From assembly GCF_023952475.1 (NCBI RefSeq), contig NZ_JALHRX010000010.1:179874-243873 (forward strand): DNA of 64,000 nt, in the 5' to 3' direction. This DNA is from Cupriavidus sp. WGlv3. Lineage in GTDB: Bacteria; Pseudomonadota; Gammaproteobacteria; Burkholderiales; Burkholderiaceae. The notes under the pieces are model-generated. The model was not told the origin of the DNA. It searched no databases and saw only the letters and a list, made by a program, of their open reading frames with translations. Made by a program: the position numbers and the translations under genes. This document shows, piece after piece, positions 31,831 through 41,301 of this stretch; position 1 is the stretch's first letter; each line of letters starts with the position of its first letter.

Positions 31831-34704
31831 ATGACGTCGCTAAGCTTTCGCCCCGGTCCTGATTTTCTCGAGCAGGCGGCCACCGCTGCCTGGTATTTCC
31901 TCGACCGCTGCGGCGCGTCCGAGGCGGCTGCGCACGTGGTGGTGCCGACCGCTGCGCAGATTCCGGGCGTGCGCCAGGCGCTGGACGCCGCGGCGCGTGC
32001 GGCCGGGCGGCCGCGGCTGTTGCCACGCGTGCTGACGCTGGGCCACTGGCTGCTCGACCTGCCGCCCGAGGGCGCGCCGGTGCGCAGCCCGGCCGCGCGC
32101 CTGCTCGCGGTGCAGCAGGCGGTGCGCGGGCAGGACTGGCTGCGCCGGGCCTTCGGCGCGCAGAACGAAACCGCGGCATGGGGTTTGTCGCAGACGCTGC
32201 TGGCGATCTGCGACGAGCTCAGCGCGCGCTGGCTCGAAGACGCCGCCATCCGTGACGACGACGAGGTCGACGGCGACGATCGCGCAGGCCTGCTGCAGGG
32301 CGCGCTGGCGCGGACCTATGCGCATCTGTCGGAACGCTTCCTGGGCGAGGAGGCCCGCATCGTGCTGGCGTTCTGGCAGGCGCTGTCCGGGCCCGATGAT
32401 CCGCTGCCGGCGAAGCGCCGCGCGCTGCGCGAATTGTCGCAGCAGCTGCGCGGCCCGGTGGTCTGGATTGCGCCGACCCCGCCCACGCCGCTCGAGGCAG
32501 CGTTCCTGCGCGATGCCGCCGAGCTGGTGCCGGTGCTGCAGGTGGGCTATGACTGGAGCGGGCAGGACCAAGGCGAGGCCGTCTGGTACCACGCGCTGCT
32601 GGCGTTGTGGCCGGAAGCCAGGATCGCCGGCGACGGTGAAGCCGCGCTCCACGCGACCGCGCCGGCGATGCCCGCGCTGCCGCCGCAGCGCCCGTCGGTG
32701 CGCGTGGTCGGCTGTGCCCGCTTCGAGGATGAAGCCGCCGCGGCGGCCGCGCAGCTGGTGCAATGGCTCAATGCGGGCCGACGCCAAGTGGCACTGGTCG
32801 CGCACGACCGGGTGGTGGCGCGCCGCGCGCGCGCGCTGCTGGCACGCGCCGGCGCGCCGGTGCGCGACGAGACCGGCTGGAAGCTGTCGACCACGCGCGC
32901 CGCCGCCGCGCTGATGCGCTGGTTCGACCTGCTGGTGCGCGATGGCGATACCGCCGCGCTGCTGGACCTGCTCAAGAGTCCGTTCTGCCTGCCCGATGTG
33001 GCCGCGCGCGGCGCGGCCATCGCGCTGCTCGAGCGCCAGGTGCGGCGCGAGGGCATTACCGGCGGCTGGGCGCGGCTGCGCCAGATGTTCGCGCACGCGC
33101 CGGCCAACACGCAACAGGCCCCCGCTGACGACGAGGATGCCGGGCAGGCGCCGCGCCGCGCGGCCCATGCGCTGATCGCCGTGCTTGCCGACGAGGCCGC
33201 GCGCTGGCCGCGCGGTTTCGCCCAGCATCCGCTGGCGACCTGGCTGGAACGGCTCGACGGCATGCTCGATGGCCTGGGCATGCGCGCCGCGCTGGCCGCG
33301 GACGATGCCGGCAGCCAGCTGCTCGATGCACTGGCGCGGCTGCAGGAGCTGCCGCGCGACGAGACCGGCGGCCACGCCACGCTGTCGCAGGGCGAGTTCC
33401 GCGCGATGCTGTCGGCGCTGCTGGAATCGGTGGCCTACAAGGAGCCGTCGGCCAGCGGGCCGGCGCGAATCACCATCCTGCCGCTGAACGGCGCGCGCAT
33501 GCGCCGCTTCGAGGGCGTGGTGATCGTCGGCTGCGACGACGCCCAGCTGCCGTCCAGCGCCGCCGAGCTGATGTTCTTCTCCAACCAGATGCGGCGCGAG
33601 CTGGACCTGGAAGACCGCGAGGCACGCTTTGCGCAGCAGGCGCGCGACCTGGCCGAAGTGCTGCTCAACAACGACGACGTGGTGCTGACCTGGCAGCGCT
33701 ACGGCAGCCGCGGCGAGCCGCACCACGTGTCGGGCTGGATCGAGCGGCTGGCGGCGTGCTGCGCGCGCGCCGGGGTCAGCATCGAAGGTACCGCCGCGCC
33801 GCAGGCGCACGAGACCTTCGCCGATGTGCGCGGCATGCCGGCCCCTGCGGCCGAGCCCGCGCTGGTGCCGGTGCGCTGGAGCGCGCAGGCGTACAACGCG
33901 CTGCGGCGCTGCCCTTACCAGTTCTTCGCCGGCCGCATGCTGGGCCTGGCCGGGTTGGAAGTGGTCAGCGACGAGCTGGAGAAGCGCGAGATTGGCGAGA
34001 CCCTGCACCGCGTGCTGCTGACCTACCACAAGGACCTGCAGGCGCGGCGCGAGCGCGGCGAAACGCTGTCCGAAGCGCAGCGCCTGGCGCGCCTGGGCGA
34101 GATCTCCGACGATGTCTTCGGCGCGCTGATGGCCGAGGACGGCAACGCCATTGCCTACTACCGGCGCTGGCGCGAGGTGCTGCCGTCGTATGTCGCGTGG
34201 CAGTCCGCGCGCGAGGCCGAGGGCTGGTTCTGGCGCGGCGGCGAGCTCGATGCCGGCATCGACCTGCCGATGCCCGACGGCCAGCCGCTGCGCCTGACCG
34301 GACGCATCGACCGGCTCGACCAGGGTCCTGGCGGCGCGCATGCCGTGCTCGACTACAAGACCCAGAGCGCCACGCGCCTGAAGCGCAAGCTGGCCGAGGT
34401 CGAGGAAGACTGCCAGCTGCCGTTCTACGGCCTGCTGCGCGCCGATGCCGCGGCCGGCAGCTGGGTCTCGCTCGAAGGCGCGCGCGACGGCGCGCCGGCG
34501 GCGCAGCGCGAGGTCGGCCTGCCGGACTTCGAAGCCGCGGTCACCTGGCTGGAACGCCAGATGCGCGACGACGTGATGCGCCTGCGCCAGGGCGCCAGGC
34601 TGCCGGCCTTCGGCGATGCCTCGGCGTGCGTGTATTGCACCGCCCGAGGCCTGTGCCGCAAGGGTTTCTGGGACTCCACCGCCGTGCCGGCGCTGACATC
34701 ATGA
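31831..34704 (+). CDS. addB: AddB-like PD-(D/E)XK nuclease of double-strand break repair
   Basis: A 957-residue protein. The N-terminal and central parts resemble an inactive UvrD-type helicase (no Walker A seen), and the C-terminal third is a RecB-family nuclease. It has the catalytic VLDYKTQ motif and four cysteines placed for an iron-sulfur cluster: one before the nuclease core (RRCPYQFF) and three in CVYCTARGLC near the C-terminus, as in AddB. With the next gene it should form a helicase-nuclease that resects double-strand ends for RecA. The stop overlaps the partner start by 4 nt (ATGA). Betaproteobacterial forms differ from Bacillus AddB, so the symbol is by analogy. Confidence 0.83.
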   Translation: MTSLSFRPGPDFLEQAATAAWYFLDRCGASEAAAHVVVPTAAQIPGVRQALDAAARAAGRPRLLPRVLTLGHWLLDLPPEGAPVRSPAARLLAVQQAVRGQDWLRRAFGAQNETAAWGLSQTLLAICDELSARWLEDAAIRDDDEVDGDDRAGLLQGALARTYAHLSERFLGEEARIVLAFWQALSGPDDPLPAKRRALRELSQQLRGPVVWIAPTPPTPLEAAFLRDAAELVPVLQVGYDWSGQDQGEAVWYHALLALWPEARIAGDGEAALHATAPAMPALPPQRPSVRVVGCARFEDEAAAAAAQLVQWLNAGRRQVALVAHDRVVARRARALLARAGAPVRDETGWKLSTTRAAAALMRWFDLLVRDGDTAALLDLLKSPFCLPDVAARGAAIALLERQVRREGITGGWARLRQMFAHAPANTQQAPADDEDAGQAPRRAAHALIAVLADEAARWPRGFAQHPLATWLERLDGMLDGLGMRAALAADDAGSQLLDALARLQELPRDETGGHATLSQGEFRAMLSALLESVAYKEPSASGPARITILPLNGARMRRFEGVVIVGCDDAQLPSSAAELMFFSNQMRRELDLEDREARFAQQARDLAEVLLNNDDVVLTWQRYGSRGEPHHVSGWIERLAACCARAGVSIEGTAAPQAHETFADVRGMPAPAAEPALVPVRWSAQAYNALRRCPYQFFAGRMLGLAGLEVVSDELEKREIGETLHRVLLTYHKDLQARRERGETLSEAQRLARLGEISDDVFGALMAEDGNAIAYYRRWREVLPSYVAWQSAREAEGWFWRGGELDAGIDLPMPDGQPLRLTGRIDRLDQGPGGAHAVLDYKTQSATRLKRKLAEVEEDCQLPFYGLLRADAAAGSWVSLEGARDGAPAAQREVGLPDFEAAVTWLERQMRDDVMRLRQGARLPAFGDASACVYCTARGLCRKGFWDSTAVPALTS

Positions 34705-37700
34705 CGCCTCACGATCTGCACGAGGTCCAGCCTTACCAGCGCGATGGCGCGCCGGTTTCCGAAGCCGAGTTCACGCGCGCGGCCTGCGATCCGGCGCGTT
34801 CGGTGGTGGTCGAAGCCTGCGCCGGCAGCGGCAAGACCTGGCTGCTGGTGGCGCGGCTGGTGCGCCTGCTGCTGGCCGGCGCGGCGCCGCACGAGATTCT
34901 GGCGATCACCTTTACGCGCAAGGCCGCCGAAGAGATGCGCGACCGCCTGCTCGAAGTGCTGGCGCAACTGTCGCGCGACAGCGATGACGACGTGATCGCC
35001 GCGCTGGTGCAGCGCGGCCTTTCGGCTGACGCCGCGCGCGAGGCGCTGCCGCGCGCGCGCCGGCTGCATGCGCAGGTGCTGGCGGCACCGGGGCGCATGG
35101 CGATCGACACCTTCCACGGCTGGTTCGGCACACTGCTGCGCGGCGCGCCGCTGGCGTCGGGCATTGTGCCGGGCGCGGCGCTGCGCGAGGATGCGCTGCG
35201 CATGAAGCGCGAGGCCTGGGCCCCCGTATGGCGTGCGCTGGCCACGCCGCCCTACGCCGAGCTGCGCACGGCGTGGGAAACGCTGGTCGATACCGTGGGC
35301 GACTTCCAGGCGCGCACGCTGCTCGACGCGATGTTCCACGCCCGCAGCGAGTGGTGGGCGATGCAGGAGGGCGGCGATCCGCTGCAGGCGCTGTCCGACT
35401 GCCTGGGCGAGGACGCGCAGGGCGACGTGCTGCTGCAGGCGCTGGCCGACGAAGGCTGGCGCGATGCCTGCGAAGCGCTCGCGGCGCGACTGGGCAAGGC
35501 CGGCAAGAGCGAGCAGACCCACGCCGGCCGCATCACCGAGGCGCTGATGGCGATCGCCGCCTGGCGCGAGGCCGGCGCCGCTCCCGGCAAGCCCGCCGAA
35601 CGCGTGTTCGCGCAGCTGCGCGCCGCGTTCTTCACCACCACGGGCGGGCCGCGCTCGCTGCGGCGCACCGCGGCACTGGCCAAGGCCGCGGGCGGTGAGG
35701 GCATGGTTGATGCGCTGCTGGATGAGCATGCCGCGATCTGCGCGATGCTCGACGACATCAGCGCACGCTGCTGCGAAGCCGCGGTGCTGGCGATCAACCA
35801 GGCCCTGTTCCGCATCGGCGATGCGCTGCTGACGCGCTACCAGCAGCACAAGGACGAGCAGCGCGCGATGGACTTCGCCGACCTCGAATGGCAGGCCGCG
35901 CGGCTGATGTCGGACGAGGAGACCGCGACCTACCTGCAGGTGCGGCTCGATGCCCGCTATCGACACCTGCTGCTCGACGAGTTCCAGGACACCAACCCGC
36001 TGCAATGGCGCATCCTGCAGGGCTGGCTGGCCGGGTATGCGGGGCTGGGCGAGCGCCCGACGGTGTTCCTGGTGGGCGATCCCAAGCAATCGATCTACCG
36101 TTTCCGCCGCGCCGATGCCAGGCTCTTCGGCGCCGCCGGCGAGATGCTGCGCGACGCGTTCGGCGCCACCGTGCTGCGCACCAACCGGACCCGGCGCAAC
36201 CGCGCCGAAGTGCTGGACTGGGTCAACGCCGTGTTCGACAGCGCGCGCGCCGAGGGCCGCTATCCGCTGTACTCGACCCAGACCACGGCGCTGGGCGGCT
36301 GTGGCGGGCCGGTGTGGCTGCTGCCACTGGTGGAGCCCGATGAAGCCGGTGAAAGCGCGGCGGAGGGTGCGGACGACGAACCGGCCGAAAGCGCCGGAAC
36401 CGCGTCCGCGCATCGCGACACGCTGCTGCAGCCGCGCCGGCAGGCCGGCGATTCGCTGCGGCTTGAAGAAGGGCGGCGCGTGGCGGCTTGGCTGCGGCTG
36501 GTGCGCGATACCGTGCCGGTGCATGAAGGCAACACCCAGCGGCCCGCGCGCTGGAGCGACATGCACCTGCTGGTGCGCCGCAAGACCCATCTGGCCGACT
36601 ATGAGCGCGCCCTGCGGGAGGCCGGCATCCCGTGCCTGAGCCCGCGTCGCGGCGGCCTGCTGGCCACGCTCGAGGCGCTCGACCTGTCGGCGCTGCTGGC
36701 GTTCCTGATGACGCCCGAGTCGGACCTGGACCTGGCACACGTACTGAAAAGCCCGCTGGTGGGCGCCACCGACGACGACTTGCTGGCCCTTGCGCAAATG
36801 GAGGGCGAGGGCGGCTGGTGGGCGCGCCTCGAGGCCGGCGGCCTGCCGGCGCAGGTCTCCGACGCGCTGCGCGAGGGTGCGCCGCGGCTGCGGCAGTGGC
36901 TGCGCATCGCGCCGCACCAGCCAGTGCATGACCTGATCGACCAGATCTTCCACGGCGGCGAGGTGCGGCGGCGCTACGCCGAGGCCGCGCCGCCGGATAT
37001 CCGCGAACAGGTGCTGGCCAACCTCGACGCCTTCCTGAAGCTGTCGCTCGACCTGGACGGCGGGCGCTATCCAAGCCTGCCGAAGTTTATCGACGAGCTG
37101 CAGGAAATCCGCCGCGGCGACGAAGGCGAAAGCCCCGATGAAGGCGGCATGGGCGAGCGCGCCGAAGACCTCGAGCCGGCCGAGGACGATCCGGCCTACG
37201 CCGGCCTCGATGCGGTCCATATCCTGACCGTGCATGCCGCCAAGGGACTGGAAGCGCCGTTCGTGGTGCTGCTCGATGCCAACCACAGCGAGCCGGCCGC
37301 GGACCGCGGCGGCATTCTGGTCGACTGGCCGCCGTCGTCGCCGGTGCCGCGCCATTTCTCCGCGTACGGCAAGCGCAGCGAGCGTGGGCTGGCGCGCGCG
37401 CCGCTGTTCGAAGCCGAGGCGGCGCTGGGCGAGCGCGAGAACTGGAACCTGCTGTACGTGGCGATGACGCGCGCGCAGCAGGGGCTGCTGGTCAGCGGCG
37501 TCAAGGGCCGCGCCAGCCGCGCCAGTGCGGGCGACGGCAATGCCGAGATCGCCGGCAGCTGGTATGTGCGGCTGCAGGCTGCGGGCGTCGGCGAAATGGT
37601 GCCGGCCTATCCGGACGCGCAGGGCGATGCGGCTGATGCGCAAGCATTGCTTCCCGCGCGACTGAGCGAGCCGGTGCACTTCACCGACTTCCGGCTGCGC

Positions 37701-38315
37701 TACCGCGATGCCGTCGATGATCCGCGCCAGGCAGGCTTTGCCGACGACGATGCCGAGGTGGAGGAGGAGTCCGACGGCATCGTCTTCAACGCCGCCGCGG
37801 CCCGCCATGGCGAACTGGTGCATGCGCTGCTGGAACGCCTGACGCGCTATCCCGAAGCCTTTGCCGGCGTGCCCGCGCTCGATACGGTATTGCGCTGGTT
37901 CCCGCTGACCGGCGCGCACACCGCGGCGGCACGGTCAGCCTGGCGGCAACAGGTGGAACAGGCGCTGGCTGCAGTGGCCGCGATGCTGCGCGCGCCGGCG
38001 CTGGCGCCGCTGCTGACCGCGGATGAGGCGCGCAGCGCGCGCAACGAGGTCGAACTGTATGACGCGCGTGGCCGGCTGCTGCGTATCGACCGGCTGGTGG
38101 AATTCGACGACCGCGTCGTCGTCATCGACTACAAGCTGCGCCTGCTGCCGCAGGAGCATGCCGCCTATCGCGCGCAGCTGGGCCGCTACGCGGCGGCGAT
38201 CGCGCCGATGTTCCCGGGCAGGCGCATCGAGGCGGGCGTGGCCACCGCCGAGGGCGAATGGATTCCCGCCGAGCACCTGGCGCCGCAGGTTCCGCAACAA
38301 GGCTCGCTGTTCTGA
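34701..38315 (+). CDS. addA: AddA-like UvrD/RecB-type helicase-nuclease
   Basis: A 1204-residue SF1A helicase fused to a nuclease. Walker A is CAGSGKTWLL; motif II is LLLDEFQDTNPLQW; motif III is GDPKQSIYRFRRAD; motif V is HAAKGLEAPFVVLLD; motif VI is YVAMTRAQQGLLV. The C-terminal RecB-type nuclease motif is VVIDYKLRL (near residue 1140). It is the motor subunit of the end-resection complex with the upstream gene, with which it is translationally coupled. The ATG at 34701 is used; a long open frame runs upstream in the same frame but overlaps the AddB gene. Chi recognition, if any, cannot be judged. Confidence 0.9.
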   Translation: MTPHDLHEVQPYQRDGAPVSEAEFTRAACDPARSVVVEACAGSGKTWLLVARLVRLLLAGAAPHEILAITFTRKAAEEMRDRLLEVLAQLSRDSDDDVIAALVQRGLSADAAREALPRARRLHAQVLAAPGRMAIDTFHGWFGTLLRGAPLASGIVPGAALREDALRMKREAWAPVWRALATPPYAELRTAWETLVDTVGDFQARTLLDAMFHARSEWWAMQEGGDPLQALSDCLGEDAQGDVLLQALADEGWRDACEALAARLGKAGKSEQTHAGRITEALMAIAAWREAGAAPGKPAERVFAQLRAAFFTTTGGPRSLRRTAALAKAAGGEGMVDALLDEHAAICAMLDDISARCCEAAVLAINQALFRIGDALLTRYQQHKDEQRAMDFADLEWQAARLMSDEETATYLQVRLDARYRHLLLDEFQDTNPLQWRILQGWLAGYAGLGERPTVFLVGDPKQSIYRFRRADARLFGAAGEMLRDAFGATVLRTNRTRRNRAEVLDWVNAVFDSARAEGRYPLYSTQTTALGGCGGPVWLLPLVEPDEAGESAAEGADDEPAESAGTASAHRDTLLQPRRQAGDSLRLEEGRRVAAWLRLVRDTVPVHEGNTQRPARWSDMHLLVRRKTHLADYERALREAGIPCLSPRRGGLLATLEALDLSALLAFLMTPESDLDLAHVLKSPLVGATDDDLLALAQMEGEGGWWARLEAGGLPAQVSDALREGAPRLRQWLRIAPHQPVHDLIDQIFHGGEVRRRYAEAAPPDIREQVLANLDAFLKLSLDLDGGRYPSLPKFIDELQEIRRGDEGESPDEGGMGERAEDLEPAEDDPAYAGLDAVHILTVHAAKGLEAPFVVLLDANHSEPAADRGGILVDWPPSSPVPRHFSAYGKRSERGLARAPLFEAEAALGERENWNLLYVAMTRAQQGLLVSGVKGRASRASAGDGNAEIAGSWYVRLQAAGVGEMVPAYPDAQGDAADAQALLPARLSEPVHFTDFRLRYRDAVDDPRQAGFADDDAEVEEESDGIVFNAAAARHGELVHALLERLTRYPEAFAGVPALDTVLRWFPLTGAHTAAARSAWRQQVEQALAAVAAMLRAPALAPLLTADEARSARNEVELYDARGRLLRIDRLVEFDDRVVVIDYKLRLLPQEHAAYRAQLGRYAAAIAPMFPGRRIEAGVATAEGEWIPAEHLAPQVPQQGSLF

Positions 38316-38497
38316 ACCCCGGCGCGGCGCGCGGGCACGGGCAGCGGAATCGGCGCAAAATGGGGCGCATGGCGCGCGCGGTGGTGGCCGGGCTGTACTA
38401 AAGTGACAGGGACTGCGCTGCGGGATCGCTGCGTGACGTGCCGTAGACGGGTGACAGGGAAAGGGGGAAGGGGTACGGCGGAAGGGAAGTGTGAGGT

Positions 38498-38595
38498 GGA
38501 CGAGCCTGACCCTCGGCACTGGCGGAAAACGGCTGTGGCTGCTTCGTTCCCGACCTGACCAGGTTGACCGCGCCACCATGCGAGGAGGCCCGTCC
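38498..38595 (-). ncRNA. ffs: 4.5S RNA of the signal recognition particle
   Basis: A 98-nt RNA on the minus strand. It carries the SRP domain IV hallmarks, the ACCTGGTCAGGTC strand and the GGGAACGAAGCAGCCAC loop that binds Ffh. The ends close into a 10-bp stem: GGACGGGCCT at the 5' end pairs with AGGCTCGTCC at the 3' end. A TACAAT -10 (38603-38608, minus strand) ends 7 nt before the 5' end, which supports the boundary. It lies between the AddA gene and nrdJ, transcribed away from nrdJ. Confidence 0.95.
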
Positions 38596-38761
38596 GAGCG
38601 GCATTGTACCCCAGAGCGCGGGCGCGCGCAGAATTTGCATCGAATGCCCTTGGCGGGCGCGGGTCATTGCCCGCGCCATGGCGCAGGGTTGATCTGGCGC
38701 AGGCAATGCGTGCCGCGCTGGCCCGACCATTCACCAACCTGCACACGTGGTGAGCCAATAC

Positions 38762-41248
38762 ATGAACGCAAACGACCAGATCATTCGCGGCGCGCTGGCG
38801 CCGCAGGAAATCTCCACCGAAGTCCTGCTCGAGAAGTACGCCAAGGGCGAGGAGCGCAGCATCGCCGATGTCAGGCAGCGCGTGGCGCGCGCGTTGGCGC
38901 AGGCCGAGCCCGAGGACCAGCGCGAAGCCTGGAGCGCGCGCTTCCTGTGGGCGCAGGAAAACGGCTTCGTGCCGGCCGGCCGCATCAATTCGGCGGCGGG
39001 CACGGGTATCCAGGCCACGCTGATCAACTGCTTCGTGCAGCCGGTGGGCGATTCGGTGTCGGAGCCGCGCGACGGCCGCCCCAGCATCTACACCGCGGTG
39101 GCGCAGGCCGCCGAAACCATGCGCCGCGGCGGCGGCGTGGGCTATGACTTCTCCGCGATCCGTCCGGCCGGCGCGCTGGTACGCGCCACGCATTCGCGTG
39201 CCTCGGGGCCGGTGTCGTTCATGAAGGTGTTCGACGCCTCGTGCGCCACGGTGGAGTCGGCAGGCGCGCGTCGCGGCGCGCAGATGGGCGTGCTGCGCTG
39301 CGACCACCCGGATATCGAGAGCTTTATCCACGCCAAGGACAAGGGCGAGCTCAGCAACTTCAATATCTCCATCGGCGTCACCGACGACTTCATGCAGGCG
39401 GTGCAGGCCGATGCCGAGGTCGAGCTGGTGCACGAGGCCGAGCCGGGCGCCGACATGATCGCCGCCGGCGCGTACCGCCGCGACGACGGGCAGTGGGTGT
39501 ACCGGCGCGTGCCGGCGCGCAACCTGTGGGACCAGGTCATGCAGGCCACCTACGACCATGCCGAGCCGGGCATCCTGTTCCTGTCGCAGATCAACGCCGA
39601 CAACAACCTCTATTACTGCGAGCGCATCGAGGCCACCAACCCGTGCGCCGAGCAGCCGCTGCCGTCGTATGGCTGCTGCTGCCTGGGCTCGATCAACCTG
39701 ACCCGCTTCGTGCGCCAGCCGTTCACGCCGCAGGCCGCGTTCGATTTCGACGCCTTTGCCGAGGTGGTGCGTGTGTCCACGCGCATGCTCGACAACGTGC
39801 TCGACGTCACCTTCTGGCCGTTGCCCGAACAGCAGGCCGAGGCCCACGCCAAGCGCCGCGTCGGACTGGGCTTCCTCGGGCTGGGCAGCGCGCTGGTGAT
39901 GCTGGGGCTGCGCTACGACACCGAGCCGGCGCGGCAGCTGGCGGCGCGGATCGCGGAACGCATGCGCGACGAGGCCTACCTGGTATCGACGGAACTGGCG
40001 GTGCAGAAGGGCGCCTTCCCTTTGTTCGATGCCGGCGCCTACCTGCAGAGCGGCTTCGCCAGCCGGCTGCCGGAGCCGGTGCGCGAGGCCATCGGCCGCC
40101 ATGGGCTGCGCAACTCGCACCTGCTGTCGATCGCACCGACCGGCACCATCACGCTGGCCTTTGCCGACAATGCGTCGAATGGCATTGAACCGGCCTTCTC
40201 GTGGACCTACAACCGCAAGAAGCGCATGCCGGACAACAGCTACCGCAGCTTCGAGGTGGCGGACCATGCCTGGCGGCTCTACCGTCACATGGGAGCCGAC
40301 ATGGCGCAGCTGCCGGATGCGTTCGTGACCGCGCTGCAGATGTCGGCGCTGGACCATATGCGGATGCTGGAAGCGGTGCAGCCGTATATCGACACCAGCA
40401 TCAGCAAGACCGTCAACGTGCCGGAGGATTATCCTTACGAAGCCTTCCGCAACCTCTACCTCGAGGCCTGGAAGGCCGGCCTGAAGGGGCTGGCGACATA
40501 TCGGCCGAACTCGGTGCTGGGCGCGGTGCTGTCGGTCGAGGCGCCCGTCGCGCCGGCCGTGCCCGCGGCCGACGACAATCCGCTGGTGCGCCCGTTCGGC
40601 AGCCGGCCGGTGGGCGACCTCGAGGGCGTGACTTCCAAGGTCGAATACCTGACCTACGAGGGCCACAAGACCGTCTACCTGACCGTCAACTTCATGCGCG
40701 TGGCCGGCGTCGCCGACGGCAAGCCGGTGGAGATCGAGCGCCCGGTGGAGTTCTTCATGCCGGCGGGCCAGCGCAGCGAGGGCCAGCAATGGATCACCTC
40801 GACCATGCGGCTGCTGTCGATGGTGGCGCGCTCGGGCGGCTCGGTGGCCAAGGCGCTGGCCGACATGCGCAACGTGGTGTGGGACAAGGGCACGGTGCGC
40901 TACGGCACGCTGGTGCGCCAGGATGGCACCGAGGTGCCGCGCTTCCATGACTCCGAGGTCGCGGCGCTGGGCTATGCGCTGCAGCGCATCCTGATCAAGC
41001 GCGGCTTCCTTGATGCCGACGGCGGCCAGGTGCCGGTGGCGGCGCTGGCGGCAAGGCTGGCGCAGCGCGACGGTGGCGCGCTGGCGCTGGCGGCCGGGGC
41101 CGACCTTGCCGGGCCGGCCAGCGCGGCGCCGGGCGCGCCCGGCGTGGGCACCGGCAAGCCGTGCCCGGAGTGTGGCGCGCACGCCTTGCACAAGGTCGAT
41201 GGCTGCGCCAAATGCGCCAATTGCGGCTACGTCGGCGAGTGCGGCTGA
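38762..41248 (+). CDS. nrdJ: Adenosylcobalamin-dependent (class II) ribonucleotide reductase NrdJ
   Basis: An 828-residue single-chain reductase making deoxyribonucleotides with a radical generated from coenzyme B12, independent of oxygen. The finger-loop cysteine region [21 protein letters not shown], shortened here to its key NPCAEQ, is intact; the glycine-rich segment [11 protein letters not shown] and the redox-active C-terminus ([18 protein letters not shown], a zinc-ribbon-like tail) are present. The ATG at 38762 follows GGTGAG; a GTG at 38747 is an alternative. No cobalamin riboswitch is recognisable in the 165-nt upstream region, which carries only a simple 8-bp hairpin at 38656-38677. 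It ends in an intrinsic terminator next to dnaX. Confidence 0.93.
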   Translation: MNANDQIIRGALAPQEISTEVLLEKYAKGEERSIADVRQRVARALAQAEPEDQREAWSARFLWAQENGFVPAGRINSAAGTGIQATLINCFVQPVGDSVSEPRDGRPSIYTAVAQAAETMRRGGGVGYDFSAIRPAGALVRATHSRASGPVSFMKVFDASCATVESAGARRGAQMGVLRCDHPDIESFIHAKDKGELSNFNISIGVTDDFMQAVQADAEVELVHEAEPGADMIAAGAYRRDDGQWVYRRVPARNLWDQVMQATYDHAEPGILFLSQINADNNLYYCERIEATNPCAEQPLPSYGCCCLGSINLTRFVRQPFTPQAAFDFDAFAEVVRVSTRMLDNVLDVTFWPLPEQQAEAHAKRRVGLGFLGLGSALVMLGLRYDTEPARQLAARIAERMRDEAYLVSTELAVQKGAFPLFDAGAYLQSGFASRLPEPVREAIGRHGLRNSHLLSIAPTGTITLAFADNASNGIEPAFSWTYNRKKRMPDNSYRSFEVADHAWRLYRHMGADMAQLPDAFVTALQMSALDHMRMLEAVQPYIDTSISKTVNVPEDYPYEAFRNLYLEAWKAGLKGLATYRPNSVLGAVLSVEAPVAPAVPAADDNPLVRPFGSRPVGDLEGVTSKVEYLTYEGHKTVYLTVNFMRVAGVADGKPVEIERPVEFFMPAGQRSEGQQWITSTMRLLSMVARSGGSVAKALADMRNVVWDKGTVRYGTLVRQDGTEVPRFHDSEVAALGYALQRILIKRGFLDADGGQVPVAALAARLAQRDGGALALAAGADLAGPASAAPGAPGVGTGKPCPECGAHALHKVDGCAKCANCGYVGECG

Positions 41249-41260
41249 GGCGTTCCCAAG

Positions 41261-41285
41261 GGCGGCCGGAGCGGGGCCGCCTTTT
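41261..41285 (+). terminator. nrdJ terminator
   Basis: A 7-bp stem (GGCGGCC 41261-41267 with GGCCGCC 41275-41281) is followed by TTTT. The dnaX -10 box begins 3 nt later. Confidence 0.7.
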
Positions 41286-41287
41286 GC

Positions 41288-41301
41288 TACAATCGCCGCC
41301 A
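41288..41301 (+). promoter_or_regulatory. dnaX -10 box placed for a leaderless transcript
   Basis: TACAAT (41288-41293) ends 7 nt before the A of the dnaX ATG (41301), so transcription should start at or beside the start codon. No ribosome binding site precedes the ATG, and no good -35 is seen. Confidence 0.5.

Noticed and set aside
31840..34341. 833-codon open frame antisense to the AddB-like gene
   Set aside because: High GC at third positions leaves the opposite strand free of stops; the product is arginine/glutamine/histidine-rich and unlike a folded protein.
33756..34700. Extended N-terminus of the AddA-like protein within the AddB-like gene
   Set aside because: The frame is open, but the residues are arginine-rich without homology, and an ATG in a 4-nt ATGA overlap is a better start.
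34425..37919. 1164-codon open frame antisense to the AddA-like gene
   Set aside because: Same shadow effect; the plus-strand gene has every helicase motif.
38596..38761. Cobalamin riboswitch upstream of nrdJ
   Set aside because: Sought because the enzyme needs B12; no B12-box-like segment or multi-helix layout is visible, only one 8-bp hairpin.
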